A DNA stretch of 64,000 bases. Source: Nymphaea colorata. Lineage: Eukaryota > Streptophyta > Magnoliopsida > Nymphaeales > Nymphaeaceae. The translations under genes were made by a program, and so were the position numbers. The stretch is from NCBI RefSeq assembly GCF_008831285.2, contig NC_045148.1:18159002-18223001 (forward strand), in the 5' to 3' direction. Positions 23,501-36,179 of the stretch are shown here, in pieces. How positions within the stretch are numbered: the stretch's first letter is position 1; each line of letters starts with the position of its first letter. Under the pieces are notes generated by a model. It searched no databases. It saw nothing but the letters and a program-made list of their open reading frames with translations, and was not told the DNA's origin.

Positions 23501-24027
23501 ACATGCAAAGATAACATCGTTGTGCAGATTCTCGCTGCAGATCTTCCAGGTTGATGTACCCCATCTACAATAGCTGAAGTTATTTGCTTCTGGGTTTTGT
23601 CTTCAGGTGTTGCCAGAGGTTGTGGATGGCAGCAGCTTGGGGCATACATCAATCTTGGTGCATTTTATTTGTTCGGCATTCCGCTTGCAGCTTTGTTGGC
23701 CTTTTCATTTCATTTGGGTGCTAGGGGACTTTGGATTGGTATAGTTTGTGGGTCTGTACTGCAGACGATTCTGCTATGCCTTATCACTTGCTTCACAGAC
23801 TGGCAAGTTGAAGTGAGTACATAACTTCGTTGTGCTAGTCATTTTTCTCTTTTTCTGACAGTGCAATTATGCTTAAATTTCAAGGATAAGAAATCTCTGG
23901 CAACTTTTACAGATAAGCCTAGTAGTTTCGAGTGTTCATATTGTTGGTTTATAGGTCTGTGATTATGATCCAACTTTTTCTGCAGGTGAACAGGGCAAGA
24001 GAGAGAATATTAGAGAAGCCTACATAA
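20594..24027 (+). CDS. DETOXIFICATION (MATE) efflux carrier 2, complete, 7 coding exons
   Basis: Coding exons are 20594-20833, 21517-22061, 22187-22273, 22781-22837, 22912-23150, 23607-23812 and 23986-24027, in total 1416 nt or 471 residues. Exons 2 to 6 have exactly the same lengths as in the MATE gene at 10620 (545, 87, 57, 239, 206), and motifs match: [65 protein letters not shown]. The two are paralogues from a local duplication, with divergent ends and introns. The start is the first ATG after a GA-rich leader and gives the usual short hydrophilic N-terminus. It should be a polytopic transporter of the DTX1-16 clade with unknown substrate. A 177-bp duplication lies directly upstream. The gene converges on the RraA-like gene with 411 bases between the stop codons. 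Confidence 0.93.
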
Positions 24028-24438
24028 CCAACGATTATCAACTTCAAAAGATGATGAGAACATCAAATTGTTCTTTGTAGACTTTGTAAAAAAATTTCTG
24101 AAGTTATAAAGGGTGCCAGATCGGTATAGCGATCTCCACAGGCCAACACAACTCCCATTCTTGTTCCTGTTTGATGTCTGCAGCTTGAACACAAAAACCA
24201 TTCTGTCTTGCACTTGTGGACCAAACTTCTCCGTCTCAAGAAAGTGTTCAGAACCATCAAACCGTTTCATCTTTTCCCCCAAAACAAAACTAACCATTAG
24301 AAGACAAGGAATTGCGATAATGATCAATCATCTCATTAAATTATTAAACATCACGCTGTTATTCATTCTCAAGCTCGTTCTACGTACATATAATTTAGTA
24401 GAATGATAGTAGAATATAACACGAAAAAGTCGAAGTTA
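24028..24438. other. Shared 3' flank of two convergent genes
   Basis: Holds the 3' UTRs of the second MATE gene (+) and the RraA-like gene (-), which may overlap. No further gene seen. Confidence 0.6.
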
Positions 24439-24939
24439 TCAGATTGATAATTCGATTCGTGAAATCAGAATCCCATCTGTGTCTGCATAGAGCCATTCGC
24501 CATCAGTAATCCTGGTACCTGCCATATTCACAGGAACGTGTTTCTCCCCATTTCCTTTCTTGTTCGCTTTCATTGGGTGAGAAGCAAGAGCTCTCACACC
24601 AATATCACACCCATTGATTTCATCCACATCCCGAATGCATCCATTAACAACAATGCCGGCCCAGCCATTGTTTTGTGCCTGAACAACCGGGTTGCCTCCC
24701 AGTATTGCACATCTCATGCTCCCACCACCATCAACAACCAAAACACGACCATTACCTTTCTCTTCAAGGAAATCTCGGACTAGCACATTGTCCTCGAAGA
24801 CTTTGAGGGTCACCACCGGGCCAGAGAAAACTTGGCGCCTGCCATAAATTTGGAAGACTGGTTGGAGTGCACGCAGCTCACCAGTGGCAATCAATTGTAA
24901 GTTTGTATCACAAAGTTCAGCAGTTGTTAATGCAGCCAT
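24439..24939 (-). CDS. RraA-like protein, putative 4-hydroxy-4-methyl-2-oxoglutarate aldolase
   Basis: A single uninterrupted coding exon of 166 residues, the full length of plant RraA-like proteins. Bacterial RraA inhibits RNase E, but plant and many bacterial relatives keep the metal-dependent class II aldolase site for HMG/oxaloacetate. That site is present: G82, then 20 residues, R103-D104, two residues, E107. The nucleotide-like glycine loop VVDGGGSMRCAILGG spans residues 68-82. No organelle signal is seen, so a cytosolic location is likely. The ATG at 24939 is the first in frame before the conserved TAELCD start. The leader is probably spliced, since donor-like sites occur at 26102 and 26250. 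It is the convergent neighbour of the second MATE gene. Confidence 0.94.
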   Translation of the reverse strand: MAALTTAELCDTNLQLIATGELRALQPVFQIYGRRQVFSGPVVTLKVFEDNVLVRDFLEEKGNGRVLVVDGGGSMRCAILGGNPVVQAQNNGWAGIVVNGCIRDVDEINGCDIGVRALASHPMKANKKGNGEKHVPVNMAGTRITDGEWLYADTDGILISRIELSI

Positions 24940-25990
24940 CAGCTAGGATGCCCAAGCACCTAACTCAGTTAACAGTAGATGTCCAACAAAGCTTATTAAA
25001 TATCAAGAGAAGAGCAGCAGAGTTATAGTAACTAAAGGTTTGTTCTTCTGAAGAAATTTCAAGAAGAATGCACAAAGACGGTTGAACTCCATTAGGTTTC
25101 TTTTCATGCTAAACAAGGACATGAAAGAATTTAAGAATGCCTAATGAATTAATAATCAATTGAAGCGTTTCTCTCACGGAATTACGCAACAGTTGTGCTA
25201 AGCAAATACATGTAACTGTCTGATGTGATTAGATCAATCTAATGATAGCCCAGATCTGTGCACAGGCTCAAGCAACCGATGCGATCAATCTAAGCTCAAT
25301 ATATGTATAGAGTAGATTAAGATGAAAACAAAATGGAAGACATTATTACTTTTCGCAATGATAAACTGACCCATGAAATTGCTATGGTTCCAATCTATAC
25401 GTTTATTCCATTTCAATGACAAACAAAGAAAAAAGGTCACTCAAGAGAGCAAGAAGGGTGACAGTGATCTGGGAATCTCACGACCCAACATGCCACGTTA
25501 GCTTATGCAAAGAGACAGAGATGTTGATCATCTCAAAATAGGACAGAGTTGAGACGTTTTCTCATAGGGAGATCAACATCCAAAATCTCTCTCTCTCTCT
25601 CTCTCTCTGTGAAACAAACAGGTCCTCAAACTGGGACGTAGCATCTCACAAGCTACTTGTACCAAACTCTCCACGAACGAAGGTGTGTAGACTGGTTCAG
25701 ATGCAGAAAAAAGAAAATCAAACATTCCTGGGAAAAGCGAAGGAAGCTAAACAATCTCTGCTTACCTCTAATTCCTAAACTCCAAATCGATCTCTCCGAC
25801 TATCGGTCTGTACCACGGAGAAAGAAAAGGTCAGAGCCGCTCGATCTCGCAACGAAGAAAAACAAGAACAAAATTAACCAAGAGATTATCACATATCAGA
25901 TCCACCAACAAGAGAATAAGAAACAAATCAGCAAATTATCCGAATAAAAGTCCAACAGGAACCAAAAACTGAAAAAAAAAATTTGAGATG
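24940..25990 (-). other. Presumed leader intron and 5' flank of the RraA-like gene
   Basis: No coding exon found. TCCTAG ends three bases before the ATG in the minus-strand reading and could be the acceptor of a leader intron. A CT run lies at 25589-25608. Confidence 0.45.
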
Positions 25991-25994
25991 CAGG

Positions 25995-26306
25995 CTGTAC
26001 TCAAAACAACACACATCTTTCTTCGAAACGATGGGATCACACCAATTACGGGAACCATGAAACCAAACAAGAAAATAAATAATAGTATTGAAGAAGATTT
26101 ACCCCCTCGTATGGTGGAACCCGAAACTTCGGAGAAGAGAGAGAGAGTGCGGTCTGTACTCAAAACAAATTCGAAACGATGGGGACTCACCCATTTGGAG
26201 AACCATGAAACCAAACAACAAAATAAACAATAGTGCCGAAGAAAATTTACCTCCTCGTATGGGGGAACTCGAAACCTCAGAGAAGAGAGAGAGAGCGAGA
26301 GAGAGA
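25995..26306 (-). repeat. Tandem duplication (about 159 bp) over the putative first leader exon of the RraA-like gene
   Basis: Copy 1 is about 25995-26153 and copy 2 about 26154-26306. Both carry CTGTACTCAAAACAA, GAAACGATGGG, AACCATGAAACCAAACAA, a minus-strand GGTAAAT donor (26102/26101 and 26250/26249) and GAGAAGAGAGAGAGAG. They have diverged by substitutions and small indels. Confidence 0.9.
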
Positions 26307-26449
26307 GAGAGAGGCGATGAGCGTGGCTGCGGTCAAGCATCATAATGGTTCTCGTGGGAGTGTTGGAGGGATAAAAAAGGGAAAAAGCTTCAAGGCGGCC
26401 ACCCAAGTTGGCAACGCAAGGGCCCATGGAGCAACCTGAACCAGATGGA

Positions 26450-27700
26450 ATGATCGTTCGATCTTCCAGATGGAGGGCTGAGAGTATCCAGCATGTGAGT
26501 TGCAAGAGCTGCAGACCACACTGGAGGGAGTCAAAGTCGCCGAAGAATAATTAAATAACAAAAAAGATATTGTGCAATTTCTCGTCGGATCCATTTTCAA
26601 CAAAATTCTTTCAAGTGGGTGGAAACTTTTGAAAACTTTTTGTATAGGTCTCGTTATATTCACACACAAACTTTCAACATTTTTTCCAAATTTTTAATTG
26701 GAAGTGTCTGCACTAAATCCAAACAGAGAGTGTTACACCGCCAATATCAATTACGGGGTATAATTAAATCTCAATTTTTTATTCATCTCAACCAATTTTA
26801 ACTGTGTATGAGATTTTGTAACATTTCAGGAACTGATGTCGATATAAATCATAAAATCTAGTGGTTTGAAAAATAAGGAGCGCATATATTTCAAAAGTAC
26901 GCGCTTTCTGATAAACCATGTAACTCACATTAAAGCAGCTTAAGCTTTTAATCTCAACTACTAGATTGGAGATCCATCCTAAAGAGCAAAAGTTGATGAG
27001 CTTTCCTTCGGCGAGCGAAAAGAGATTTCACATGTACCAGAAATAGCATGCGCTTAGAAACATAAATAATGCAGAGTATGGCATTGAGATTTTCTTTTAT
27101 TGGTAACAAGATTTCTCATGTATTTAACGTGTCTGCAACCCAATTATTGGCATCCCTATGTAAATCTAAATCGTTTTACTTATAGATCATGTGTGGCTGA
27201 CGCACTGAAACACGTTTAGTTTAATAGAAAAGCTAAGTTACTTTAGACTTGGTTTCATTCTGTGGGCAGTACAGCAAAGTCAGCTGCCTTCGAGGCAGTG
27301 TTTGGGAAGATCTCTCTCTCTCTCTCTCTCTCTTTATGTTAGCATAGGACAGAAACGTCTTCGCCTTAGTTTTCCTTCAACACATTATAATTTTATATTA
27401 ACCTCACAATTTTTTAATGTTCTTCTTGCCTGATCAATACCAAGATTTACCATTTCAAGCAAACCAAGTGACCTTTCAAATTCGAATATTTGGTAAATAA
27501 ATCTGATTTGGACAATATCTCATGCCAAATGGAATCATTTCTTTTACTACAAAAAGAGGAAAACAACTCCACCAGTTGAAGGCCATGGTCTCTCCTCTTT
27601 TCTCACTTTGTATGCTTCCTTCCCCTCTATCCGCAACTACAGGCTACAAGGTTTAGATCTCGTGATGAGAAATTACAGCAGAAAGCAACCGTCAGAAACA
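26450..27700. other. Intergenic between the RraA-like gene and CYP21-4
   Basis: AT-rich with a CT run at 27309-27333; no exon recognised. The 3' UTR of CYP21-4 occupies the stretch from about 27700 up to its stop. Confidence 0.5.
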
Positions 27701-27922
27701 AAAAAAAAAAAAAAAAACATTTAGCATGAAAACACATTGCATGCATGCATGAGCTGTTCGTGCCATTGGGTCATGTGTGCACAAGTTTCTCGTGCCATTC
27801 CATTCTGCTTGCACACGTGCAACCATATCATCAAATCCAAACAGGATGCAAAGGAATGGCACCTCCAAACAAGCTGCATGGCACACACAAATATGCAGAA
27901 GCATCGTGAAGTGATCAAAGCC

Positions 27923-30900
27923 TCAGATCTCTCGTTTCAGGATGATGTCGATGATCCCTATTGGGGACTTAGGCTGATAGTGTTCGTCAGTGTCAACCTC
28001 TTCTATTTCCTGAAACAGCATGAGAAAGATGTAGAAGTTAGCACTTGAAGCTTGCTCAGAAATCTATTTACAAGTATCCCTTCTGATGTACCAAAACTAG
28101 ATTCTTGACTATGAGATATCGAAGAAGACTATTTTGAGAAAAGGACTTGTTCATATGATAGAACTTAATTAGATCAAACAGTCTTTATGGCATAGAAGAT
28201 GAAATCATTGATACTCTCTGATTCATATTCTAGTTAGGGGGAAGCAAGATTAGCATTTCTTGGTGTGTCGGGAAGACATATGGGTTCCAGTTTTTGATGA
28301 GAACGGAATCCCCGTAAGCTCTCATTGATGCAATGCCAACTCCTTCACATCTTCCAACACATGTCCAGAAGATAAAAAAGGAGGAAATACAATCAATTAA
28401 GACTCCTTAACATGATTCTAACTGAAGCGCATGCCAGTATCAGCCTCAAAATTTGCCAAGGAATAAATATATTGAGCCATTGATCTTCCAGTAGGAGACG
28501 TGTAAGTAATGAATCCCATGACCGTAGTTTTACTCCACACCATTCCACCAAAGATTCAATCAAGTGCTTCCTGTGTCAGCAAATGACCTCAGCACAGGCA
28601 AGGTTTAGTACCTTGACTGACAAAATCATTAAGTACCTTGAATAATGTCAACAAAGATTTTGCATTGAGATCTTCATCTACAACACTGATTCTTAATTTT
28701 AAAACTTCCTGGCTCCAGCCATTTATGTAATTGATTTTGGCCATTTGTAATTTTTTAATGATATTGGATCTTAAGTTGGTAGTTTCACAAAATAGGGCTC
28801 ATAAACATATTGACATCATTATTAATTTGTGATTAGCTTTAATACATAAAAAGGTTCCCATATTTTATCCTCACAAAATAGTGTCATACCCATATTACGT
28901 ATTCTTTTCCTGTGGTTGCATGCATGCCTGAATTCTTATCCATGTGGCAGATAAAATAAATCATCTCTAACAAAACTCCAACATCCCTGTCAACTCTAAT
29001 AAATCATCTCCAAGTAAATCCAGATCGGGCAATATTTGCATGTGTTCATGAAAGACAATGAAAAGCCACTGTCATAAGTAAGAATTTTGGGAGTATCATT
29101 GAATGACATAACTGAGTTTTCTAGATGCAGCAGTAAGGTGAAAACAGATGTTTACGTTCTCGTGCAAGTTAAGCTCACTCAGTAGCTTCATATCTTTGAA
29201 AACAATTCCACTTAGATCACAGGAAATACAGATAAGGCTTTCATGCCCAGTTTCAGGGTTAACAACAAAGTTAAACACCCAATCATAACAGGGAAAAGAG
29301 CAACACGCCTAACCACTTGGTAACAGAAACTAAGATTGAAAGAAATTTCTGAACAGGAAAAATATTAGGAACCTGCTCCTTGTAACCAATGTTATTAGAT
29401 GTGCATCACCGTGTCATGCGCGTGTGTCACGCGCATCATCCCCATGAACGCACCAAAACATGGGGTGATGCACTGTTGACCTGATGCATGCACACCACCC
29501 CCTTGATGCCCAGACATCAGGCTGATGCATGGTTTATGTGCTTTATGCATGCACATTAGGCACCGATGTTTTTTTTTTTTAATTTTAATGTTCTTTTAAT
29601 ATTTCATGTTTATTTTCAGTTCTTCATATTTACTCGTATTAGGTTTCACCATTTCTCTGTCGCCTATCGGTTTCACTTCCACCATTTCTCATTTTCTCTC
29701 ATATTCCCCTTCCATAGCATTGATTCTCACTGCCGGCCGGCCTTTTGAGAAGTGACCCACCATTTGCGTGACTTCACTCAGCCACCACTGCCATCGCATG
29801 CCACAGGTAACCCCTTTCTCCTCCTTTGTTCCTTGTTCTTGCTCCTTGTGAGAGAGGTGAGCAGCCACCGTCACCGTGAGTTGTTGTTGCTGTGATTTGC
29901 CTCAGCCACCACCACCACCAATGGCTGAGTTCTTCAAAAAATCGTTTCTTTTTTGCTCCCTCTTATGAACGCACAGGGTTGGAAGGTGGTTGAGTTCTTG
30001 AATCTTCATAGCTGCCAGTCTGTTTCTTTTTTTTCTCCCTCTGGATGCACACGGTGAGAACAGGGGGCAGAGCCTCAAGTCTTCCAGCCAACAACAGGCA
30101 GGCATCAAGTGTATCAAAGTCTTCAAGTTCTTTTCGATCTAGTTTTGTGAATGTGGATGTGGATGATTATGTAATTGAACCACACTTAGAAGGTATTTGT
30201 TTAGGACAGACTGATTTGGGGATTTCCCCACAAGAATTCTATTTTATGCATAGAATATATTGTTTAGGACAGGTCAATTTGGGGGATTACTCGATATTTG
30301 TTCCTTGTTATTTTGTTTGTTGCTTTTCACTTTTGACATTATTTTTGTGGATATTATAAACTTGATATTTTAGTCCTAATACTTATGCATCATTATGCAT
30401 TGTTGTATTACGTGTCGCTTCACAGGTTTAGCACCACTTCCCATCAACACAGTTAACAACATTGCTTGTGACTTAAATGAACTATGAACTAAGAAGGGCA
30501 AACAAAAAAAGGAAACCATGCCAAATTGCTTATGAAAATGAAAGTCATAAGTACCTGAACAATGTCTTCTCCCTTTACAACTCTCCCAAACACAATAAGT
30601 TTGCCAGTTAGATCTGGAATAGGTGCAGTTGTGATATACAGTTCAAATCCTTTATCATCTCTTGTAACCTTTGAAGTACCAAGCATAAAGGCCTCATGCT
30701 TTGGGCTGCGGTATTTCATGAAGTTGTTAATTGTACCCGAAAAAATCCAATCATAAAGTACAAGATGCACGCTTTCTAAAATTTTCAAAAAGTAGAAGCA
30801 GAAAGATGGCCAGATCTCACATACCTTGTGTCAAGCTGGCCCCTAAGCTTCCCTCGAAGAGTCCAATCTTCAATGGTTCCAACTTGATTCCCATGTCCTC

Positions 30901-33900
30901 CTTGAATGACATAATTTTTTATCACACGGTGGAAAAGCATTCCTCTGAAGTATCCCTTCTCACTGCAACAAAATAACCATCAGCTTCTTCCAAACCAAAC
31001 GAAAAAAATGGATTCAGTCAAGAAAAGGCAAATATGCAACACTGTTATGGATATGTAACAAGTTTGACAATTTCAATAGCATAGTCAAGTTCTGTTATGC
31101 CAAAAAAAAACAGAGAAAATAGGGTCTTGCCATATAGTTTGATAATAAACTGATTGCATAGTCCATATAATGATTATTGAAAATGACACTAGAATATCTA
31201 GCCCATAGGGATTAATAGCAGCTCTAGTATTCATGCTTCTATATTTGCATAGTTTCAGTTTACAAGTTTGGGGTCTTTTGAAGTTGTGCTCAGTAAAGGG
31301 TTTACAAATTCCTCCTCCTATATCTATTGCATGGTTTGATTTATGAGTTTGTACTTAGGTAGAAATTGCTTTTTCTTCATGAACAACCATCTAGGTAAAG
31401 AATTCCTACTTTGACTACAAGAATAGATCTATATTTGCAATTGTTAATCATTAGATGGTAAAAACAATAGGAAATATGATAAAAGAAGATAGATGAGGAT
31501 CACAACTCGTCTAATTCTTATACATGGGAATCATGATTTTCATGTCATAGAAATTCCAACTACTTGCTCGGTGAGTCAGCATATTCCAGTTCCTAGATTC
31601 GGCCCAATTCTTCTAACATGGGCATCCTGTTTCTCTTGACAGTGGAACTCAATTCCCCTCACGACTTCGTTGCCCTGTGCTATGAATACAAGATTGTCAA
31701 TGGAAAATGTAAAGCATGCATATTCTAGTTAATTGTCGCAGGACCAAATTCACAACACTGAGCATTGCTGAATACCCAAACACTTTGCAAAGATTTCAAA
31801 GTATCATTTTGTGTTTGCTCCAATGATTACTGTGAAGGAAATGCTGTGTGATCTCAAAGACAGAATGCACGTTAATAACATTAAAAACAAAATGTAGTTG
31901 TAAATAGGTGTTCTAGAGGGAACCTCAATGAAGAAAACAGCAACAGCTTAAAAGCCCATGCAGAAACCATTTCTTGTATTGAAAAAAAAAATGATCTGAC
32001 CAATCTCTTATGGTTATAAGTTATAACCCTTACTTCCATCCGCTTTTAAGGAGGCAACCAGAAAAAATTGCCACATCATCAGTAAGAATTTGAAAACAAA
32101 GTGGACAATTTAATTTTGATTATTTTGCACACAAAAAGAATAACAATATCATCACTGATTTTTCACCATCCAAGAATATGAGTGTACTGATATGAAGCAC
32201 AAATCTTTAGAAGGCTCAAAAACTATAAAACTAAGAAAGCATTTATATTAAATTAAATGCAAATATACCATAGCACCAGGAATTTATCTACAGTTTCTGG
32301 AGATGCATCTTTATAGAGCTCCACAGTCACCAAACCCTTGGAAGTGTTCAGAACCTAAAATCAACATATAGGAATAGGATGAAACAAGCATGAGTGAGCT
32401 ATGCACCCAGCAAATGGATGAAGAACTTTCAACTCATAAAAATAAATTAGAAAACAGGAAATAGAAATCTAGAACAAGCACAATTACAATTTTTTTTAAA
32501 AATAAAATAGTAACTTGCACAGACAAGTCTAAGTATAATAAAAAAATTGCAACCTACAAACACCATAAAGAAATAAATTCAAATGATTGGCAAGTTTTAT
32601 TTTTTTTCTTAAAGTCTTGTAGCTGTTGAAGGGGAACAAATTCTGCTCGTCCTATTCCTGCTCCTGAATTGGGTAGTTTCTAAGGTTTAGACAACATTGA
32701 CACCATTCCGCTAAGGCCACGTATTAGACAATGAAGGCTCTCTACTCTTTTCCTTGTGATGTCCCAGTGGACCTGGTAGAGGTTCTGACTTTCAACACAT
32801 GAACCAGCACTTGCAAGATGCCCTTTAGCTCTTGCACCCTTCTTATATTTGATTCTGATGTTCTCTGTCCCAGCAGAATTCCAAGTCCAATCAGAATTAT
32901 GAGAACCACTAATCGTGTATGTTTCTAAGTCCAATCAAAATTATGAGAAGTGAGAACCACTAATCATGTAGGTTTTCTCAATGCCTAGTCAATCACAAAA
33001 TGAATAGCCTTTACCCATTAGAAAAAAAATCATTTGATACGTTTGTAATAGAATTTGGTTGCCAGTCTGCTATTCAACAGCTCAACTAAAGAATAAGCAG
33101 AACACAAATGGAACTAGTGATCACATGTTATCAAAACAAAACAAGATAATGAAAAAGAAGGGAAAAGGTAAAACCTGATTCAGCTACAAACTATGTCAAA
33201 TGGATACTTAAATAAGGTCCACGTACTTTGTTGCCATACTCATACCCAAAGTCGGTATTTGGACACACTCGGGTACTTTTCAGATCGAAAACGATCCAAG
33301 TTGCTTAACTTTACGTGATTTAATTTTTTCTAACTCAGTTTTCATTTTGCTTTTAGAGTTGTTGTTCATCAACATGTAATGTTTTTATTTAAATTCACTT
33401 GGTATTTAAACGTTACTTTCATTTTAATTTTTTTGTGTTTTATATATATAATGCCGTACCCCCATACACACATTTTGTAAAGTTTTTGTGTCCGTACCAG
33501 TATCTCCGTACGCGAACCGTACCTATACCCATGTGACTTAGGCTACAAATAACAGTGACAGAACCAAGTCCTACCCTGAATTTGATCACTCAATGGAGTA
33601 AGAGCAGACAGCGCCCACCAATGAGATGATAAACAAATGGAGTGCTAATCTTGAACCCTGTTTGTCATCAAACTTTCTCGATTGCTACTTTTCTATGTTT
33701 TCATTTCATTTGAAGATCAGACATTCAATCGCAGTGGTCAAAGAAGAGAAATAAATTACATTAGTTCATTTAGCATAAGAAAAGGCAGCATTAGATGCAC
33801 AGGTTTTCTTTTCTTAGACTTTTCTTTTATTGAAATCCTAAAATGTTTTTCATTTACTCCTTAGGTTGGCCCAAGTAAATTACCATTGGCTTAAGGAAAA

Positions 33901-36179
33901 ATCATAACCTTTTAGAAACCAAAAGATGTATACATCATTACAAATATAAAGAAAATATAAATCATTAAGATTACATTACATTTAAGAGGTATAATAGTTG
34001 AAATTTTTTTCACTATTCAATATTATAACATAACAATTTCTACTTCCTCCGTAAAATATTAAAATTACAATTTTTTTGCTCATATTTTTAATCCAAATTT
34101 CAACATGCCTCTAACAGTACAACCTTATTCTATATTTCTGTTTCACTGCAAGTTTGTGGAGACCATGGTTCAGATTTCTTGTTCCATTATGGACAACAAA
34201 AATATGGACATCATGAACTTAAGATATTGAGATAACATTTTCAACTTTCAAAAATGCTTAAACCTGTGACACAATTTTTAGATGTCATGATATTTATGCT
34301 TTACGCACACACACAGGTATGTATCCCGTTTTTGAGATTCTGATAGACACACATCCATGCATGTGCATGCACACAAACACACGGAGTGAGATAGAGTGAG
34401 AGAGAGAGATTATGTTCATGGTGGTCGCCTCATGATGAAACCAATATGCATTCGTCAAAATTCATTAAAATGTAGCACAACTTATTTAAACCTAAAAGTT
34501 AATCTTCTGTATCAGTGTCTTGGTTATAACTTATAATTTACATAAAGTCCAGTGTTTAATTTAGTCATTTACTGTTTCTTCAGAATAAAGATGCTGTCCT
34601 TCAAATTTTTCAACAGACACTAAATAAACAGTCTCAATGATATTAATTTCCTAAGGAATTCCAAGATATTTTACAAGCTGACTGGCGTATGCTGCTATGC
34701 ATGTTTTTCTCTTTGAAGTAAGATGTATAGCCTTTTGCTGCATCACAAGCAGAAAGGAGGATGCAGTGAAAGAATCATGTCATCAGGACAACATGGAAGA
34801 AATAGAAAACGCATGCCCCCAAATAACCTGCAGAATTCACTCAAAACAGGTACTTACAGCATAACTAGGAAGATCAAACCTCTGCACTTCACCAAATGCT
34901 CCAATTTCCTATTGCAAAACAACAAACAACATTATGGCTCCACAACAGAAGCTAAAGGCTCTTCAAGGACACTAAATGCTACATACAAGAATGACCACAA
35001 TGTCAAACCATTTCGTGAATTGCAATGCCAGAAAACCTAATTATCCTCTGGAAACTTCTTACATGGACCACTACCTAGGATCTCAATAATATGTGTAAAG
35101 TAACTTGAAAGCGAGCCACAGATTATCAACCACTCCGTTGACATGTTAACCACAACACATGACATACCATCTGGACTTCAAACATAACCAGTCAAATAAG
35201 TTTTGAACCCCATCGTAAGCCAAATTAAGTTGCAAATCATCCAAAACCAACCATATTGCATATAAATGCATCCAAATTCCAAACTGCTTTAACATGCAGA
35301 TTTAACCAATTTGTGCTTGCACTTTTGTAGATTCACATTTCTAGGAACAAGTTGTTGTCAACACTCAACATGGCACTAGTGGCCCAAATCAATATGGCAT
35401 AGGAAAGGATGATCAGTATATCTATAAAATATACATATGCATCAACCAAAAAGGCTAAAAGTTACAGTCCGTTTGTACATAGGTTAGCTGGTATATGCAA
35501 AGAAAATTGTTGCCTATAGTTCAAACTTCAAACACCAAGAATGCACTTGTACATTTCGTTATCACTGCTAAATTCGTTTTCCAATAGGAATATGGGTTTA
35601 TCAGGTCCTGTTAATATTCAAATCGCAACTCTTCAACAAGGATACTGGCATTTACATGTTTGTGTATGCAACTACATGCTTTGGAGGATAATTATTACAA
35701 AGCCAAAGATAATGCTTTTGAAAGATGAGCACTGAGCAGGTTTCCAGTTGAGAAAGAAAAAACAAATTCCTACCATATTGGAAGCAGCTTAGGAACCTAG
35801 GTATACAATTACAGGAATAAGCAAGAAAAGTTTTGTGGAAGCCAAAGAAATACATATTTACCTCGAAGTTCCGTCGACCATTCAGAGGCTCAGTTCGTGA
35901 CCTATCAAACATCATTGTAAGGTCTCAAAGGAATCTAGGATTAACAGCAAAAAAGCAACAACTTTTCTTGTGCAAACTGCCATCAATATCATTAATATGA
36001 AGTTTGCAAAGTGCAAACCAAGCTTACCAATGGAACCAATGTTTGTAAGCCGCAACAAGAGAAAACACGACCAGGATAAAAATTAGGTTGCATGTAATAA
36101 TTGTGGTGATGCTCACACGGGCAGGTGCTTTCTTTTTCTTGCTCTGTAGCAGGAGCGCTTGAGGCTTGATTCTTGCCAT
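27923..36179 (-). CDS. CYP21-4: Peptidyl-prolyl cis-trans isomerase CYP21-4 type, 7 coding exons
   Basis: Coding exons in transcript order are 36028-36179, 35862-35901, 34858-34908, 32269-32354, 30825-30962, 30555-30705 and 27923-28009, together 705 nt or 234 residues; the Arabidopsis protein has about the same length. The N-terminus [17 protein letters not shown] is basic and precedes one membrane helix at about residues 24-45, a signal anchor. Arabidopsis CYP21-4 is reported from the Golgi. The cyclophilin fold follows from about residue 80, with [16 protein letters not shown] at 117-132 and [21 protein letters not shown] at the C-terminal side. The catalytic Arg is kept (R122), but positions equivalent to human CypA Gln111, Phe113, Trp121 and His126 are E177, Y179, D187 and L192. 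Introns are long, the last one about 2.5 kb. The last exon ends IDIILKREI then TGA. Confidence 0.93.
29380..30440 (+). repeat. Probable inserted repeat in the last intron of CYP21-4
   Basis: The stretch differs from the AT-rich intron around it. It opens with GTG/GCATCA/GCATGC-rich text (29395-29550), followed by a poly-T run, a CT-rich part with CCACCACC blocks and a 104-codon open frame at 30045-30359. It looks like a degenerate mobile element, but I see no clear inverted ends or target duplication and recognise no domain. Confidence 0.4.
32879..32978. repeat. Short tandem duplication in a CYP21-4 intron
   Basis: AAGTCCAATCARAATTATGAG followed by GAACCACTAATC appears twice, about 47 bp apart, with a few changes. 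Confidence 0.85.

Noticed and set aside
26088-26505. Overlapping frames on both strands near the RraA leader
   Set aside because: They follow the GA repeats and the tandem duplication rather than any protein pattern.
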